From Pirellulaceae bacterium (GTDB taxonomy: Bacteria; Planctomycetota; Planctomycetia; Pirellulales; Pirellulaceae), in contig JAQWSU010000032.1 in the NCBI GenBank assembly GCA_029243025.1, forward strand, positions 1 through 64,000: a DNA stretch of 64,000 nucleotides, read 5' to 3'. Made by a program: the position numbers and the translations under genes. The notes below the pieces were generated by a model that did no database searches, had not been told where the DNA came from, and was given only the letters and a program-made list of their open reading frames with translations. Positions 45,265 to 53,517 of the stretch are shown in pieces. Within the stretch, counting starts at the first letter, position 1; every line of letters starts with the position of its first letter.

Positions 45265-46611
45265 CTACAAGTTGAGAAAATACTCGGGGATACTAATGAT
45301 GTACTTGAGGTTCAACGTCCACCTCAGCACCATCTTCAAGGGTAGCAAGGCCATGAAGAGCAGCAGGTTGGACATCACCATATAGCGAACAAAACCCATC
45401 TTCACAAAAAAGCTGCGGAACAGGGTTACAGCTAACATGGGTGGAATCACAATAAAATAGGCAAGTGTCAACAAGATTCCTGGGGACTCTCGATAAACGA
45501 TAAAGGCGATTTGCGTGAGCATGGTAGCTCCCTCCGGCGCTTTCGGTAGCGCCCGCCCGAGTCCTTTTATCCAAAAGTACTGAGACAAATCGATGCTGTT
45601 CAACGCTTCCACCTTATGTGCATCCCAGAACTCATAGGGACCGAAAAAGTTCCAGTTCGGCCCCCGTAAAAAGGTGCCCAAAATGATCAGCGTGACCCAC
45701 AACTCCAAGAAACCTAACTGGAAAATAATGTAGGCAAAGCGACGCTGCTTAATGGTGTAGTAGCCGTTACCTTCTTGATTGAAGTCAAGAAATGGAATTG
45801 CCATCAATCCGACGACAACGAGGGAAGGCAAAACAACGCCCGCCATCCAAGGGTCAAAATAAACCAACATTTCCTGAAGACCAAGAAAGTACCAGGGTGC
45901 CTTCGACGGATTCGGGGTTTTCACACTACTAGCTGGCTCTTCCAAAGGAGCCGTCAGACCGATCGCCCACAAGATGAGGATCGCAGTCAACGCGATCATG
46001 CAAATCATTTCGGTGTAGACCAAATCGGGCCATACCAAAACTTTTTCCTTCTCAAGTGCCTCTAGCGGCTCTAACCCTTGCTCCATCCGGTCGTCGTTTT
46101 GGACCGACCGATGGGTTGCCAACCAGGTGAAGAAACCAAGCAAAAAGACCATCGCAACAATCGGCACGTTGTCCGGTTTCGTTACGATCGCTGCAAATTC
46201 GGGATCAACGATCGACATCCCCATAAACAAGAGCGAAAAGTTCAAACCAACCCAGGCAACGACAGGATTGACAAAGAACCGACGGCCCACATACAGCACA
46301 ACCAACACGAGAGTCGTGCCCAGCGTGTAGGCCACTGCGTTAGCTAACCAAGTATCGACAAAGTCCTTGAATACCGTCGGCATCCCGATCCATTTCATCA
46401 TCGCGGGACTACCGTTGATACCTGCATAGGCAAAGGGCGACATCACCAAAAAGAGCATCGCCAGTGCGAGCCACCAACCCGCCAAACGAGTTTTCTTCAA
46501 CGACTGCCAGCAGTAATACGCTGCAATACCATTCATCAATGATAGAAGAAGAAAATAGGTGCCCAGGAATCCTGAAACGCCTTCAAGGAATTGGTCTTCG
46601 TTTCCGTGCAT
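45265..46611 (-). CDS. Cytochrome b subunit-IV-like protein with N-terminal membrane extension
   Basis: A 448-residue protein. Residues about 195-380 match cytochrome b6f subunit IV / cytochrome b C-terminal part: PDLVYTEMICMIALTAILIL, APLEEPASS, then SKAPWYFLGLQEML, and PWMAGVVLPSLVVVGLMAIPFLD. The quinol-site PEWY motif reads APWY (238-241), so its Glu is absent. Residues 1-170 form an extra domain of about four helices not found in subunit IV, and extra helices follow at the C-terminus. It is split from the b6-like subunit, as in b6f complexes. Confidence 0.9.
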   Translation of the reverse strand: MHGNEDQFLEGVSGFLGTYFLLLSLMNGIAAYYCWQSLKKTRLAGWWLALAMLFLVMSPFAYAGINGSPAMMKWIGMPTVFKDFVDTWLANAVAYTLGTTLVLVVLYVGRRFFVNPVVAWVGLNFSLLFMGMSIVDPEFAAIVTKPDNVPIVAMVFLLGFFTWLATHRSVQNDDRMEQGLEPLEALEKEKVLVWPDLVYTEMICMIALTAILILWAIGLTAPLEEPASSVKTPNPSKAPWYFLGLQEMLVYFDPWMAGVVLPSLVVVGLMAIPFLDFNQEGNGYYTIKQRRFAYIIFQLGFLELWVTLIILGTFLRGPNWNFFGPYEFWDAHKVEALNSIDLSQYFWIKGLGRALPKAPEGATMLTQIAFIVYRESPGILLTLAYFIVIPPMLAVTLFRSFFVKMGFVRYMVMSNLLLFMALLPLKMVLRWTLNLKYIISIPEYFLNL

Positions 46612-46680
46612 CTCAAACCGTTTCTTGTTACCAAATCATGGTAATTGCATTCAAAAGGATCAGCCCACTGCCAGATCCAC

Positions 46681-47457
46681 TTACAGCGGCCCGCTGATAC
46701 CGCCATCCTTACGAACGCGCCAAAAGTGAATTGCCAACAACAGAGCCGCCGCCAATGGAATCGCGATGCAATGCAGGATATAGAAACGATTCAAAGTTTC
46801 TTCTCCTACAAATCTTGCACCAAGCAACCCATACCGCGCATCGGAACCCATTGTGATCATGTCGATCCCCCCGACATTTAATAACTGAGCCCCTGGTCCC
46901 TCAGACCCAAGGAAAGGTGTTGCCCGAGCCATGTTCGACCCGACCGTAATCGCCCAGATCGCCAATTGATCCCAGGGCAAAAGATACCCCGTAAATGACA
47001 GCAAAAGCGTTAGCAACAACAGGACCACGCCGATCACCCAATTAAATTCACGAGGTGGTTTGTAACTACCCGTCAAAAACACACGATACATGTGCAGCCA
47101 GACGGCGATCACCATGGCGTGAGCACCCCAACGATGGATTTCGCGCAATATCCCTAGCGAGGTGACGTCACGGAGGGCAAGAATATCGCTGTACGCCCAC
47201 TCGAGCGTGGGTCGGTAGTAGAACATCAACAACACGCCAGTGACGGTTTCAACCAAAAACAAGAAAAAGGTAACACCGCCCATACACCAGGTGTAACTGA
47301 GTGCGATACCCTGCTTTTTCATCGAGACTGGGTGCAAATGCAAAAAGAAGTTCGTCAGCATCACAACGATACGATTCCGACGATCGACCGGCATTGGGTG
47401 CCGAAAAACACTCTTCCAAATCTGAGAATTACGAATTACTTCACCGAGTGAAGGCAT
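46681..47457 (-). CDS. Cytochrome b6-like protein (heme ci cysteine present)
   Basis: A 258-residue four-helix cytochrome b. Haem b ligands are His108/His122 and His229/His244; the 14- and 15-residue spacings are those of cytochrome b6. SWDQ-type quinol features ([13 protein letters not shown]) are present, and the protein ends [10 protein letters not shown] as chloroplast b6 does. Cys58 in TWCMGG aligns with b6 Cys35 (YCLGG), which covalently holds haem ci. This makes a Rieske/b6f-type complex rather than bc1. It oxidises quinol with the Rieske protein encoded upstream. Confidence 0.95.
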   Translation of the reverse strand: MPSLGEVIRNSQIWKSVFRHPMPVDRRNRIVVMLTNFFLHLHPVSMKKQGIALSYTWCMGGVTFFLFLVETVTGVLLMFYYRPTLEWAYSDILALRDVTSLGILREIHRWGAHAMVIAVWLHMYRVFLTGSYKPPREFNWVIGVVLLLLTLLLSFTGYLLPWDQLAIWAITVGSNMARATPFLGSEGPGAQLLNVGGIDMITMGSDARYGLLGARFVGEETLNRFYILHCIAIPLAAALLLAIHFWRVRKDGGISGPL

Positions 47458-47529
47458 GATAAAGCTTTGCTAATGAATTGGGAGGAAGGTTCCAAATAAA
47501 CACAAAAGAGACCAGCCGCATCAAAGACC

Positions 47530-48666
47530 CTAAACAGGAACAAACGAAGCCCCGTCTTTCCACTGACCCATCTCTTCCTGAAACGTCTTACTCTTGTCAA
47601 CTTCCAACTGCCCGTCGTCAGACAAACTGATCGCATAGCGCTCAAGCGGGCGAGGCGCAGGCCCCTCGAAGTTAACACCGTCTTTGTAAAAACCGCTGCC
47701 GTGACAGGGACACTTAAATTTCTGTTCCGCTTCGAGCCAATTCGGCGTGCAACCAAGGTGCGTGCAAACAGTTTTCAAAGCAACGATCTGTTGTTCCCCC
47801 TGATACGCCGCATTAACGAGCCAGACACCAAACTGAGCCTTGAACTTCGCGTCAACGGTCCCGGGGGCAAAATCCATCGGAAAACCGACCTTAAACTTAC
47901 TCGGTGGCTCGATCAGGATATTTGGAAACATAAAGCGAGCTAAGCCGAGAACCCACAGCAAGTTTGTCAGCGTCAGCGTCGTGAATCCGACTGCTAAAAA
48001 CGAGCCGATAAAGATCTTCACAAACCCCCGACGCCCTTCGTCGGAACTCGCTGCAACCTTCGGCCTCGCGTAATCCGGCTTAGCCGGCATCGCGGGAGCC
48101 GATACGGCCGACTTTCCCTTGGGCTTGATCCCTTTCGCGGCCGCTTCCGCTTTCGACATCGGGCCCGGCTTCGAAGTTTTTCGAGCAGCGGCCAAAATAC
48201 TGGAAGTGTCCATCGGACCAACCGGCGGCTTAGCTGCAGCCTTTGATGACTTGGCAGGCGCCTTGGCTGCCTTCGGTGCAGCCTTCGCTTTCGCTGCTGG
48301 CTTCGGTTTGGCTGCAGCCGCACCCTCGCCGCGAGCCGCCGCAAGGATGTCAGTGACGCTCATCTCCCCAGGCTTACCTGCGGGCTTCGAGGTCGGCTTT
48401 TGCTCAGCCTCAGCAGCCGGCTCGGCTGCCGCATCCGATCCACCTCCCTCGCCTGCATCACTTCGCGCCGCAGCCAAAATATCAGCGACGCTCATCTCTC
48501 CCGACTTCTCAGCCGGCGGCTTTGCAGCGGGTTTCGACGGTTCTGCAGCAGGCTCCGCAGCAGGCTCCGCAGGAGCTCCAGCATCAGATGCCTCGGCTCC
48601 TCCACCACCCTCCTGCCGACACGCTTTCAGAATATCCTCAACGGACATTTTTTTATTGTCTGCCAT
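47530..48666 (-). CDS. Rieske iron-sulphur protein with repeated N-terminal motif
   Basis: A 378-residue protein, twice the usual size. The C-terminal domain holds the [2Fe-2S] ligands Cys301/His303 and Cys319/His322 (CTHLGC, CPCHGS), with Cys306 and Cys321 for the disulphide. One helix at about 214-240 anchors it. Residues 1-210 are an Ala/Pro/Lys-rich, disordered, cytoplasmic-side extension with four spaced copies of an 11-residue motif: MSVEDILKACR (7-17), MSVADILAAAR (58-68), MSVTDILAAAR (102-112), MDTSSILAAAR (152-162). It is the first gene of the respiratory cluster. Confidence 0.95.
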   Translation of the reverse strand: MADNKKMSVEDILKACRQEGGGGAEASDAGAPAEPAAEPAAEPSKPAAKPPAEKSGEMSVADILAAARSDAGEGGGSDAAAEPAAEAEQKPTSKPAGKPGEMSVTDILAAARGEGAAAAKPKPAAKAKAAPKAAKAPAKSSKAAAKPPVGPMDTSSILAAARKTSKPGPMSKAEAAAKGIKPKGKSAVSAPAMPAKPDYARPKVAASSDEGRRGFVKIFIGSFLAVGFTTLTLTNLLWVLGLARFMFPNILIEPPSKFKVGFPMDFAPGTVDAKFKAQFGVWLVNAAYQGEQQIVALKTVCTHLGCTPNWLEAEQKFKCPCHGSGFYKDGVNFEGPAPRPLERYAISLSDDGQLEVDKSKTFQEEMGQWKDGASFVPV

Positions 48667-49178
48667 CTCTCAACCTGCATAGAGGTCAAAAATAACTGGA
48701 AATATCACTGCGGCGAACAGCCAACTCTGAGGGTACTACCGAGAACGCACAAAGAAGTGCAAGTTCTTTAAGATTAACACTTTACCGCCCGAAAGCCCTC
48801 TACTGCCCACGTCCTTGTGACATTTTTCACAAACTCAACCCAAGTTGTAGCCAAAGGACCTTTTTTGTCAACCCAGGCCGCTCGGCAATGTTAGCTTCTT
48901 TGGAAACGAGAAGGGGAGCCCGAAGCCTCCCCCCCCGACCCGAAGCTCGCGCTAGCGGTCCGCCTCCAGCGACTGTTCCGAATTCCGGGGATCGGGCAAG
49001 GCTCCCGACGACTCCCGACGAGCGGCGAAATGAGCCGCCTCCTCCAAACGGCACCACAACGGATCGGCTGAATCTTTCAGACAATCCACAGATCTGCCGG
49101 AGTGACCGAATCACGCCGATCCTTTAGAATCGGGAGCGATCTTGAGCGGCCGACAAAAAATCATGGAGTGCCTGGGCG
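48667..49178. other. Divergent control region of the respiratory cluster and purD
   Basis: About 510 bp between the divergent Rieske and purD starts. It contains the Crp-type palindrome at 48815-48832 and, beyond it, a GC-rich stretch with short inverted segments. Open frames in it are not protein-like. On the minus strand TTAATC near 48772-48777 could be a -10 element some 50-60 bp from the palindrome centre; this is a guess. Confidence 0.5.
48815..48832. promoter_or_regulatory. Crp/Fnr-family-like operator TTGTGA-N6-TCACAA
   Basis: Perfect 6-bp arms with a 6-bp spacer (TTGTGACATTTTTCACAA), matching the TGTGA-N6-TCACA layout of E. coli Crp sites. Its centre is 157 bp upstream of the Rieske ATG and 355 bp upstream of purD, so it most likely serves the respiratory cluster. 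The exact member of the Crp/Fnr family, and whether it activates or represses, cannot be told. Confidence 0.6.
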
Positions 49179-50477
49179 ATGAATGTTTTGGTTGTGGGAA
49201 ACGGCGGACGCGAACACGCGCTCGCCTGGAAATTGTCGCAAAGCCCCCGCTCGGAGCGTGTTTTTGTGGCACCCGGCAACGCGGGCACCGCCGCAGACGC
49301 CGAGAATGTCGATCTTCCCGCCGAAGACATCCCACGGCTCATCGAATTTGCTCAGAAGAACCAAATTGGCTTGACCGTCGTTGGACCCGAAGCACCTCTC
49401 GCCGCGGGAATGGTTGATGCTTTCCAGGCAGCCGGCCTACGAATTTTCGGGCCCGCAAAAAACGCTGCGGAACTCGAGGCAAGTAAAGTTTTCTGCAAAA
49501 ACATGCTCCGACAAGCTGACGTACCCACCGCAGACTACCAAGTCTTCCGTGAGGCAAGTGGAGCCCAACGCTTCATTAATGATCGTTACCGAGATGCCGT
49601 CGACGTCCCGGTTGTGATCAAAGCCGACGGCCTCGCGGCGGGCAAAGGCGTGATTGTCTGCTCGACTCGGCAGGAGGCACTCGATGCGATCAACCGCATC
49701 GGCGGACAACGCGAATTCGGTGCAGCAGGCGATCAAATCGTCGTCGAGGAGCGACTGGACGGTCACGAGGCGAGCGTGATCGCCATTACGGACGGGCGCA
49801 CGATCCTGCCACTCTCGCCGGCCCAAGACCATAAACCCGCCTACGATGGCGACAAAGGCCCGAACACCGGAGGCATGGGCGCTTACTGCCCAACCGACCT
49901 GGTCGACACGGACATGATGTCGATGATTGAGGAGCAGGTTTTGGTTCCGACAATTCACACCATGAAGCGACAACGCCGACCCTTCCAAGGCGTGCTCTAC
50001 GCTGGAATGATGATCACGAATCAGGGTCCCAAGGTACTCGAGTACAACGTGCGATTTGGCGACCCCGAATGCCAACCGCTGCTTATGAGACTCCAGACCG
50101 ACCTGCTGGACATTCTCAATGCGGCCGTTGACGGCGAGTTGGATCGCCTTGAACCCCTGAAATGGGATCCGCGACCCGCTGTTTGCGTCGTGATGGCAAG
50201 CGATGGCTACCCAGGCCCCTACGAACGAGGACGGCCCATCCGCGGAATCAAAGAGGCCGACGCGTTCCCTGACGTCAAAGTGTTTCACGCCGGCACGGCG
50301 ACACTCAATGGCGACGTCGTGACTGACGGAGGCCGAGTGCTCGGAGTCACAGCCATGGGCAATTCAATCGCCGCCGCCAAACTACAGGCCTACAAAGCAG
50401 TCCAATGCATTCGCTGGGAGGGAGCCTGGTGCCGCAAAGACATTTCCGACAAGGCGCGGCAATACGATAAAGCTTAA
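49179..50477 (+). CDS. purD: Phosphoribosylamine-glycine ligase
   Basis: A 432-residue ATP-grasp enzyme of standard length; it joins 5-phosphoribosylamine and glycine with ATP in purine synthesis. Landmarks: N-terminal NVLVVGNGGREHALAWKL, ATP-grasp loop VIKADGLAAGKGVIV, SPAQDHKPAYDGDKGPNTGGMG, and LEYNVRFGDPECQPLL with metal-binding Glu/Asn. GGAG lies ten bases before the ATG. It is divergent from the respiratory cluster and convergent with the NYN gene, and appears monocistronic. Confidence 0.97.
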   Translation: MNVLVVGNGGREHALAWKLSQSPRSERVFVAPGNAGTAADAENVDLPAEDIPRLIEFAQKNQIGLTVVGPEAPLAAGMVDAFQAAGLRIFGPAKNAAELEASKVFCKNMLRQADVPTADYQVFREASGAQRFINDRYRDAVDVPVVIKADGLAAGKGVIVCSTRQEALDAINRIGGQREFGAAGDQIVVEERLDGHEASVIAITDGRTILPLSPAQDHKPAYDGDKGPNTGGMGAYCPTDLVDTDMMSMIEEQVLVPTIHTMKRQRRPFQGVLYAGMMITNQGPKVLEYNVRFGDPECQPLLMRLQTDLLDILNAAVDGELDRLEPLKWDPRPAVCVVMASDGYPGPYERGRPIRGIKEADAFPDVKVFHAGTATLNGDVVTDGGRVLGVTAMGNSIAAAKLQAYKAVQCIRWEGAWCRKDISDKARQYDKA

Positions 50478-50499
50478 GGAGTCGTCAGCGTGAGGAAGG

Positions 50500-50532
50500 T
50501 CGCGTCTCAACCCAGTTCGCGTCTCAACCCAG
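50500..50532. repeat. 17-bp tandem duplication across a stop codon
   Basis: TCGCGTCTCAACCCAG occurs at 50500-50515 and again at 50517-50532. The NYN gene's stop codon (50524-50526) lies in one copy. It is a small, recent-looking duplication in the 46-bp gap between convergent genes. Confidence 0.7.
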
Positions 50533-51243
50533 GTCCTCGCCATAGCCCGGCGGGAAAGGATTCCAGGCTGGATCCGACCGATCGACCGGCTCTGCAGCCG
50601 GCGGGTCCGAATCTTCATCTGCCGAAGTCAAATTCTTGCCCCCCAAAGAACGGGAAGTTGAATCCCGACGCCCTTCACGATCCCCTGCCCCGTCGACTCC
50701 ATGTCCACCCTTAGCACGATCGACACCATCCGGCTCCATGCCGCAGAATTCATCGAGCCAATGCTGTATTTCATCCGGACTTGGTTGGTGTTGCCTCTGA
50801 TCATCTTGATTTTCGCTGCCTAAATCCTCCGCAGCCGATACAACGCCCCGCCCCTGCAAATGCTCTAACCACGCTTCGCTTTCAACGACTTGAGCACTTC
50901 GCCGCACCGCAGCAGTTTGCACTCGACGATCGCTAGAAACGACTAACAACCGATCTGGATGAGGATCCGCGGCAATCAAAATCTCCAACAGATCATCCGC
51001 CTCCTCTTGCTCGTGGGCAAACCGAACCGTGATCCCACGGTGATCAAAATGAGAATTCTCGGCGCGGCAAGACTGCTTGGCATCAAAGACGACCGTCGTG
51101 GCAGCCACTTCCGATGGCAAAAGTTGCAATACCAAGAAATCGAGCAGTGAAAACCGAGCCGCTTCAAGCTTACGAGGACCGTCTGCCCCGCGCGGAAGCC
51201 CGATCGTAAACAACAGGTTGTAACCGTCAATCAAAATTGCCAT
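50524..51243 (-). CDS. NYN domain protein (YacP/Rae1-like PIN-fold nuclease)
   Basis: A 239-residue protein from the ATG at 51243; the frame extends to 51420 with unrelated residues. The start AILIDGYNLLF carries the first acidic residue of the NYN/PIN fold; further conserved acidics are in VVFDAKQS, EADDLLEILI and VVSSDRRVQ. YacP-type proteins such as Bacillus Rae1 are ribosome-linked endonucleases. The last 95 residues are Asp/Glu/Arg/Pro-rich and disordered. It is divergent from the flavoprotein gene by 136 bp. Confidence 0.83.
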   Translation of the reverse strand: MAILIDGYNLLFTIGLPRGADGPRKLEAARFSLLDFLVLQLLPSEVAATTVVFDAKQSCRAENSHFDHRGITVRFAHEQEEADDLLEILIAADPHPDRLLVVSSDRRVQTAAVRRSAQVVESEAWLEHLQGRGVVSAAEDLGSENQDDQRQHQPSPDEIQHWLDEFCGMEPDGVDRAKGGHGVDGAGDREGRRDSTSRSLGGKNLTSADEDSDPPAAEPVDRSDPAWNPFPPGYGEDLG

Positions 51244-51379
51244 TACCAAAACTCTCAAACTAGACGCGACCCGCTGTATCGACGGATGACGACTCAAGCC
51301 CCAACCTTCACAGTGTGACCGGAATGGTATGATGGATGCAACTTCAAAAAGCGATGCCTGGTCTTTGCGAGATCTGAAA

Positions 51380-52504
51380 ATGAAAGTTTTTGATGCAGTG
51401 GTGATAGGCACTGGCGGCATCGGCAGTGCAGCGATTTACCATCTCGCCAAGCACGGCCTACGGGTGGCTGGAATCGACCAATTCACTGTCGCCCACGACC
51501 AAGGGAGTTCACACGGCCAAAGCCGCATCATTCGACAAGCCTATTTCGAACACCCGGACTACGTCCCTCTGCTCAGGCGAGCCTATCAATTGTGGCACGA
51601 ACTCGAAACCGAGACCGAGACCAATCTCTTCGATCAAATTGGATTGGTTGAATTCGGCCCTCCCCATGAAACCCTAATCCAAGGCATCCAAGCTAGTGCT
51701 CGGCAACACAACCTTGCGATCGAAACCCTCTCCGCTCGGGAGTCGCAAGAACGGTTCCCGTTATTTCGTGTGCCCGAAGAGATGGTTGCGATTTTCGAAC
51801 CCACTGCCGGGGTGCTTCACGTCGAGTCTTGCGTAAAAAGTCACATCCGCGCAGCGGTAGCTCATCACGCCGAATTACACCTTAACTGCCGAGTCAATCG
51901 AATCGACCTGGAAAGCAATCCAATCGTCCTCGCCACCAATTCGGAAAGGTTCCAGACCGAGCGATTGATTGTCTGTGGAGGCGCGTGGACAAGTAAACTA
52001 CTGCCAATCCCGGTCAAATTAAAGGTCGCCCGCAAACACATCCACTGGTTTCACACCGACGACAGGCGATGGGAGGCAAGCCAACCGTGCCCGGCTTTTT
52101 TCTACCAACGCCCTCAAGGCTATTTCTATGGCTTCCCAGCCTTTGACCAATTCGGAGTCAAAGTCGCAGAACACAGCGGGGCAGACGCCATCGACGACCC
52201 CGCTGCAGTGGACCGATCTCCGGACCCAGTGGATGAACAACGCGTGCACGAATTCATCTCAACCCAACTCGTCAACGTGAACTTAGAACGTACTCGACAT
52301 GAAGTCTGCCTGTACACACTTTCGGAAGACGAACACTTCATCGTCGACTCACACCCCAGCAATCCACGCGTCGCTTTTGCGGCAGGCATGTCGGGACATG
52401 GCTTCAAGTTTGCCAGCGTATTGGGCGAGATCCTTGCGAACCTCGTGCTGCACGGCGGCTCACCACACCCCATCGACTTCCTCTCACTGGCACGATTTCG
52501 TTGA
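51380..52504 (+). CDS. FAD-dependent sarcosine oxidase / N-methyltryptophan oxidase-like enzyme
   Basis: A 374-residue flavoprotein of the monomeric sarcosine oxidase family (usual length 370-390). The N-terminal dinucleotide motif is VVIGTGGIGSAA. QGSSHGQSRIIRQAY is the conserved region after the first strand. Cys310 in EVCLYTLSEDEHF matches the covalent FAD-binding Cys of the family, and AAGMSGHGFKF is the C-terminal FAD motif. It oxidises N-methyl amino acids; the true substrate is unknown. The ATG at 51380 fits the family start; ATGs at 51329 would add 17 residues. Confidence 0.88.
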   Translation: MKVFDAVVIGTGGIGSAAIYHLAKHGLRVAGIDQFTVAHDQGSSHGQSRIIRQAYFEHPDYVPLLRRAYQLWHELETETETNLFDQIGLVEFGPPHETLIQGIQASARQHNLAIETLSARESQERFPLFRVPEEMVAIFEPTAGVLHVESCVKSHIRAAVAHHAELHLNCRVNRIDLESNPIVLATNSERFQTERLIVCGGAWTSKLLPIPVKLKVARKHIHWFHTDDRRWEASQPCPAFFYQRPQGYFYGFPAFDQFGVKVAEHSGADAIDDPAAVDRSPDPVDEQRVHEFISTQLVNVNLERTRHEVCLYTLSEDEHFIVDSHPSNPRVAFAAGMSGHGFKFASVLGEILANLVLHGGSPHPIDFLSLARFR

Positions 52505-52566
52505 TGCGTGCCGGCAACAATCAATCCGGCTGCCCTGAAACAGAAGCTAATTCACACCGAAAAATT

Positions 52567-53391
52567 TCAAGGCGAAGCAGCCTGCGTTGCCTTGCCTTGC
52601 AAGAAACCTGCCAGGCCCGACAGGTCATCCGTATTGATCAGATCGACTCCCGCATCATGCAAGCGGCCCCACACAGCCGGCGAATCGGGTGTCGCCCAAA
52701 ATCGAATTCGTTGCTGGCGATCATGACAACGTTTAACGATCGCATCTAGCTTTTCCTGCTCTGCAACTGACATCTGCCCTTCGCCTCGCCATCGAAAGTG
52801 GGACGTCCATCGATCACTGATAAGGGGCATCAATAACGGAAGAGGGTCCGTTTCGAGGTCAGCCAACCGACCATCCACAAAGACGTAGCGGGAATCACTA
52901 TCGTCAATCAACTCGATCGGCCGATTACCGCTAATCACGAGCTGCACAGCCCGATTTGCGACCACTCCATCGTGAAAAGAAGTGAGCATTTCGCGATAGG
53001 GTTTTAACTGCTCACGAAGGGCAATAAAAGTTGCTGGCCCCACCGATTTGAAGTCAACTAGCAGAGTGAATTCGGGACCGCGTCGATAGACACGGCCTTC
53101 GTTTTTTTCCACGCGGGAACGTAGCGGATCAAGATACAAAGCCTGAAGCGTTTTCGAGGGATCGATTTCACCACGACTATGCGCAACTAAAAGTTTACCA
53201 TCGACCAGAAACACATCCGCCTCAACGCTACAAAAACCTTGTTCTAAAGCATCCAACAACGGCCGCGGATGGTAATAATCATTGTGAGCGTGCGTCGCCT
53301 TAAGCGGAACAATCTCGGCGTTCCCCCAACACGCCCCCACCAACAGCAACAGCCAACTTAGCCAAGCGCATGAAGAAACGCGTTGAAACAT
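52567..53391 (-). CDS. Exported phosphodiesterase-like TIM-barrel protein (AIM6/GDPD/PI-PLC-like)
   Basis: A 274-residue protein. A signal peptide (WLSWLLLLVGACWG) precedes the motif THAHNDYYHPRPLLDALEQG and SVEADVFLVDGKLLVAHSR, which place the metal/catalytic His, Glu and Asp as in GDPD-like barrels. The family is annotated as PI-PLC/glycerophosphodiester phosphodiesterase or AIM6-like. GGGAG lies six bases before the ATG. Substrate unknown. The upstream PEP-CTERM gene has its own terminator, so this gene needs a separate promoter. Confidence 0.8.
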   Translation of the reverse strand: MFQRVSSCAWLSWLLLLVGACWGNAEIVPLKATHAHNDYYHPRPLLDALEQGFCSVEADVFLVDGKLLVAHSRGEIDPSKTLQALYLDPLRSRVEKNEGRVYRRGPEFTLLVDFKSVGPATFIALREQLKPYREMLTSFHDGVVANRAVQLVISGNRPIELIDDSDSRYVFVDGRLADLETDPLPLLMPLISDRWTSHFRWRGEGQMSVAEQEKLDAIVKRCHDRQQRIRFWATPDSPAVWGRLHDAGVDLINTDDLSGLAGFLQGKATQAASP

Positions 53392-53436
53392 TCCAAACTC
53401 CCAATCTAAATCCGTCTAGCAATTAATAACACCTAT

Positions 53437-53469
53437 AAAAAAAGGCCCGCGCTTCAAACAGCGCGAGCC
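53437..53469 (-). terminator. Rho-independent terminator
   Basis: On the minus strand a GC-rich 10-bp stem (GGCTCGCGCT / AGCGCGGGCC, one wobble) with a 6-base loop is followed by seven T. It lies 49 bp beyond the PEP-CTERM stop codon at 53518 and should end that transcript. Confidence 0.88.
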
Positions 53470-53517
53470 ATAAAGACTGCCGTGCATTGCGTCTTTAACT
53501 CCGAGGAAGGCGGTTGA

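Noticed and set aside
48827-49114. Minus-strand 95-codon frame upstream of the respiratory cluster
   Set aside because: Low-complexity Arg/Ser/Gly composition from GC-rich DNA; overlaps the likely control region and lacks a ribosome site.
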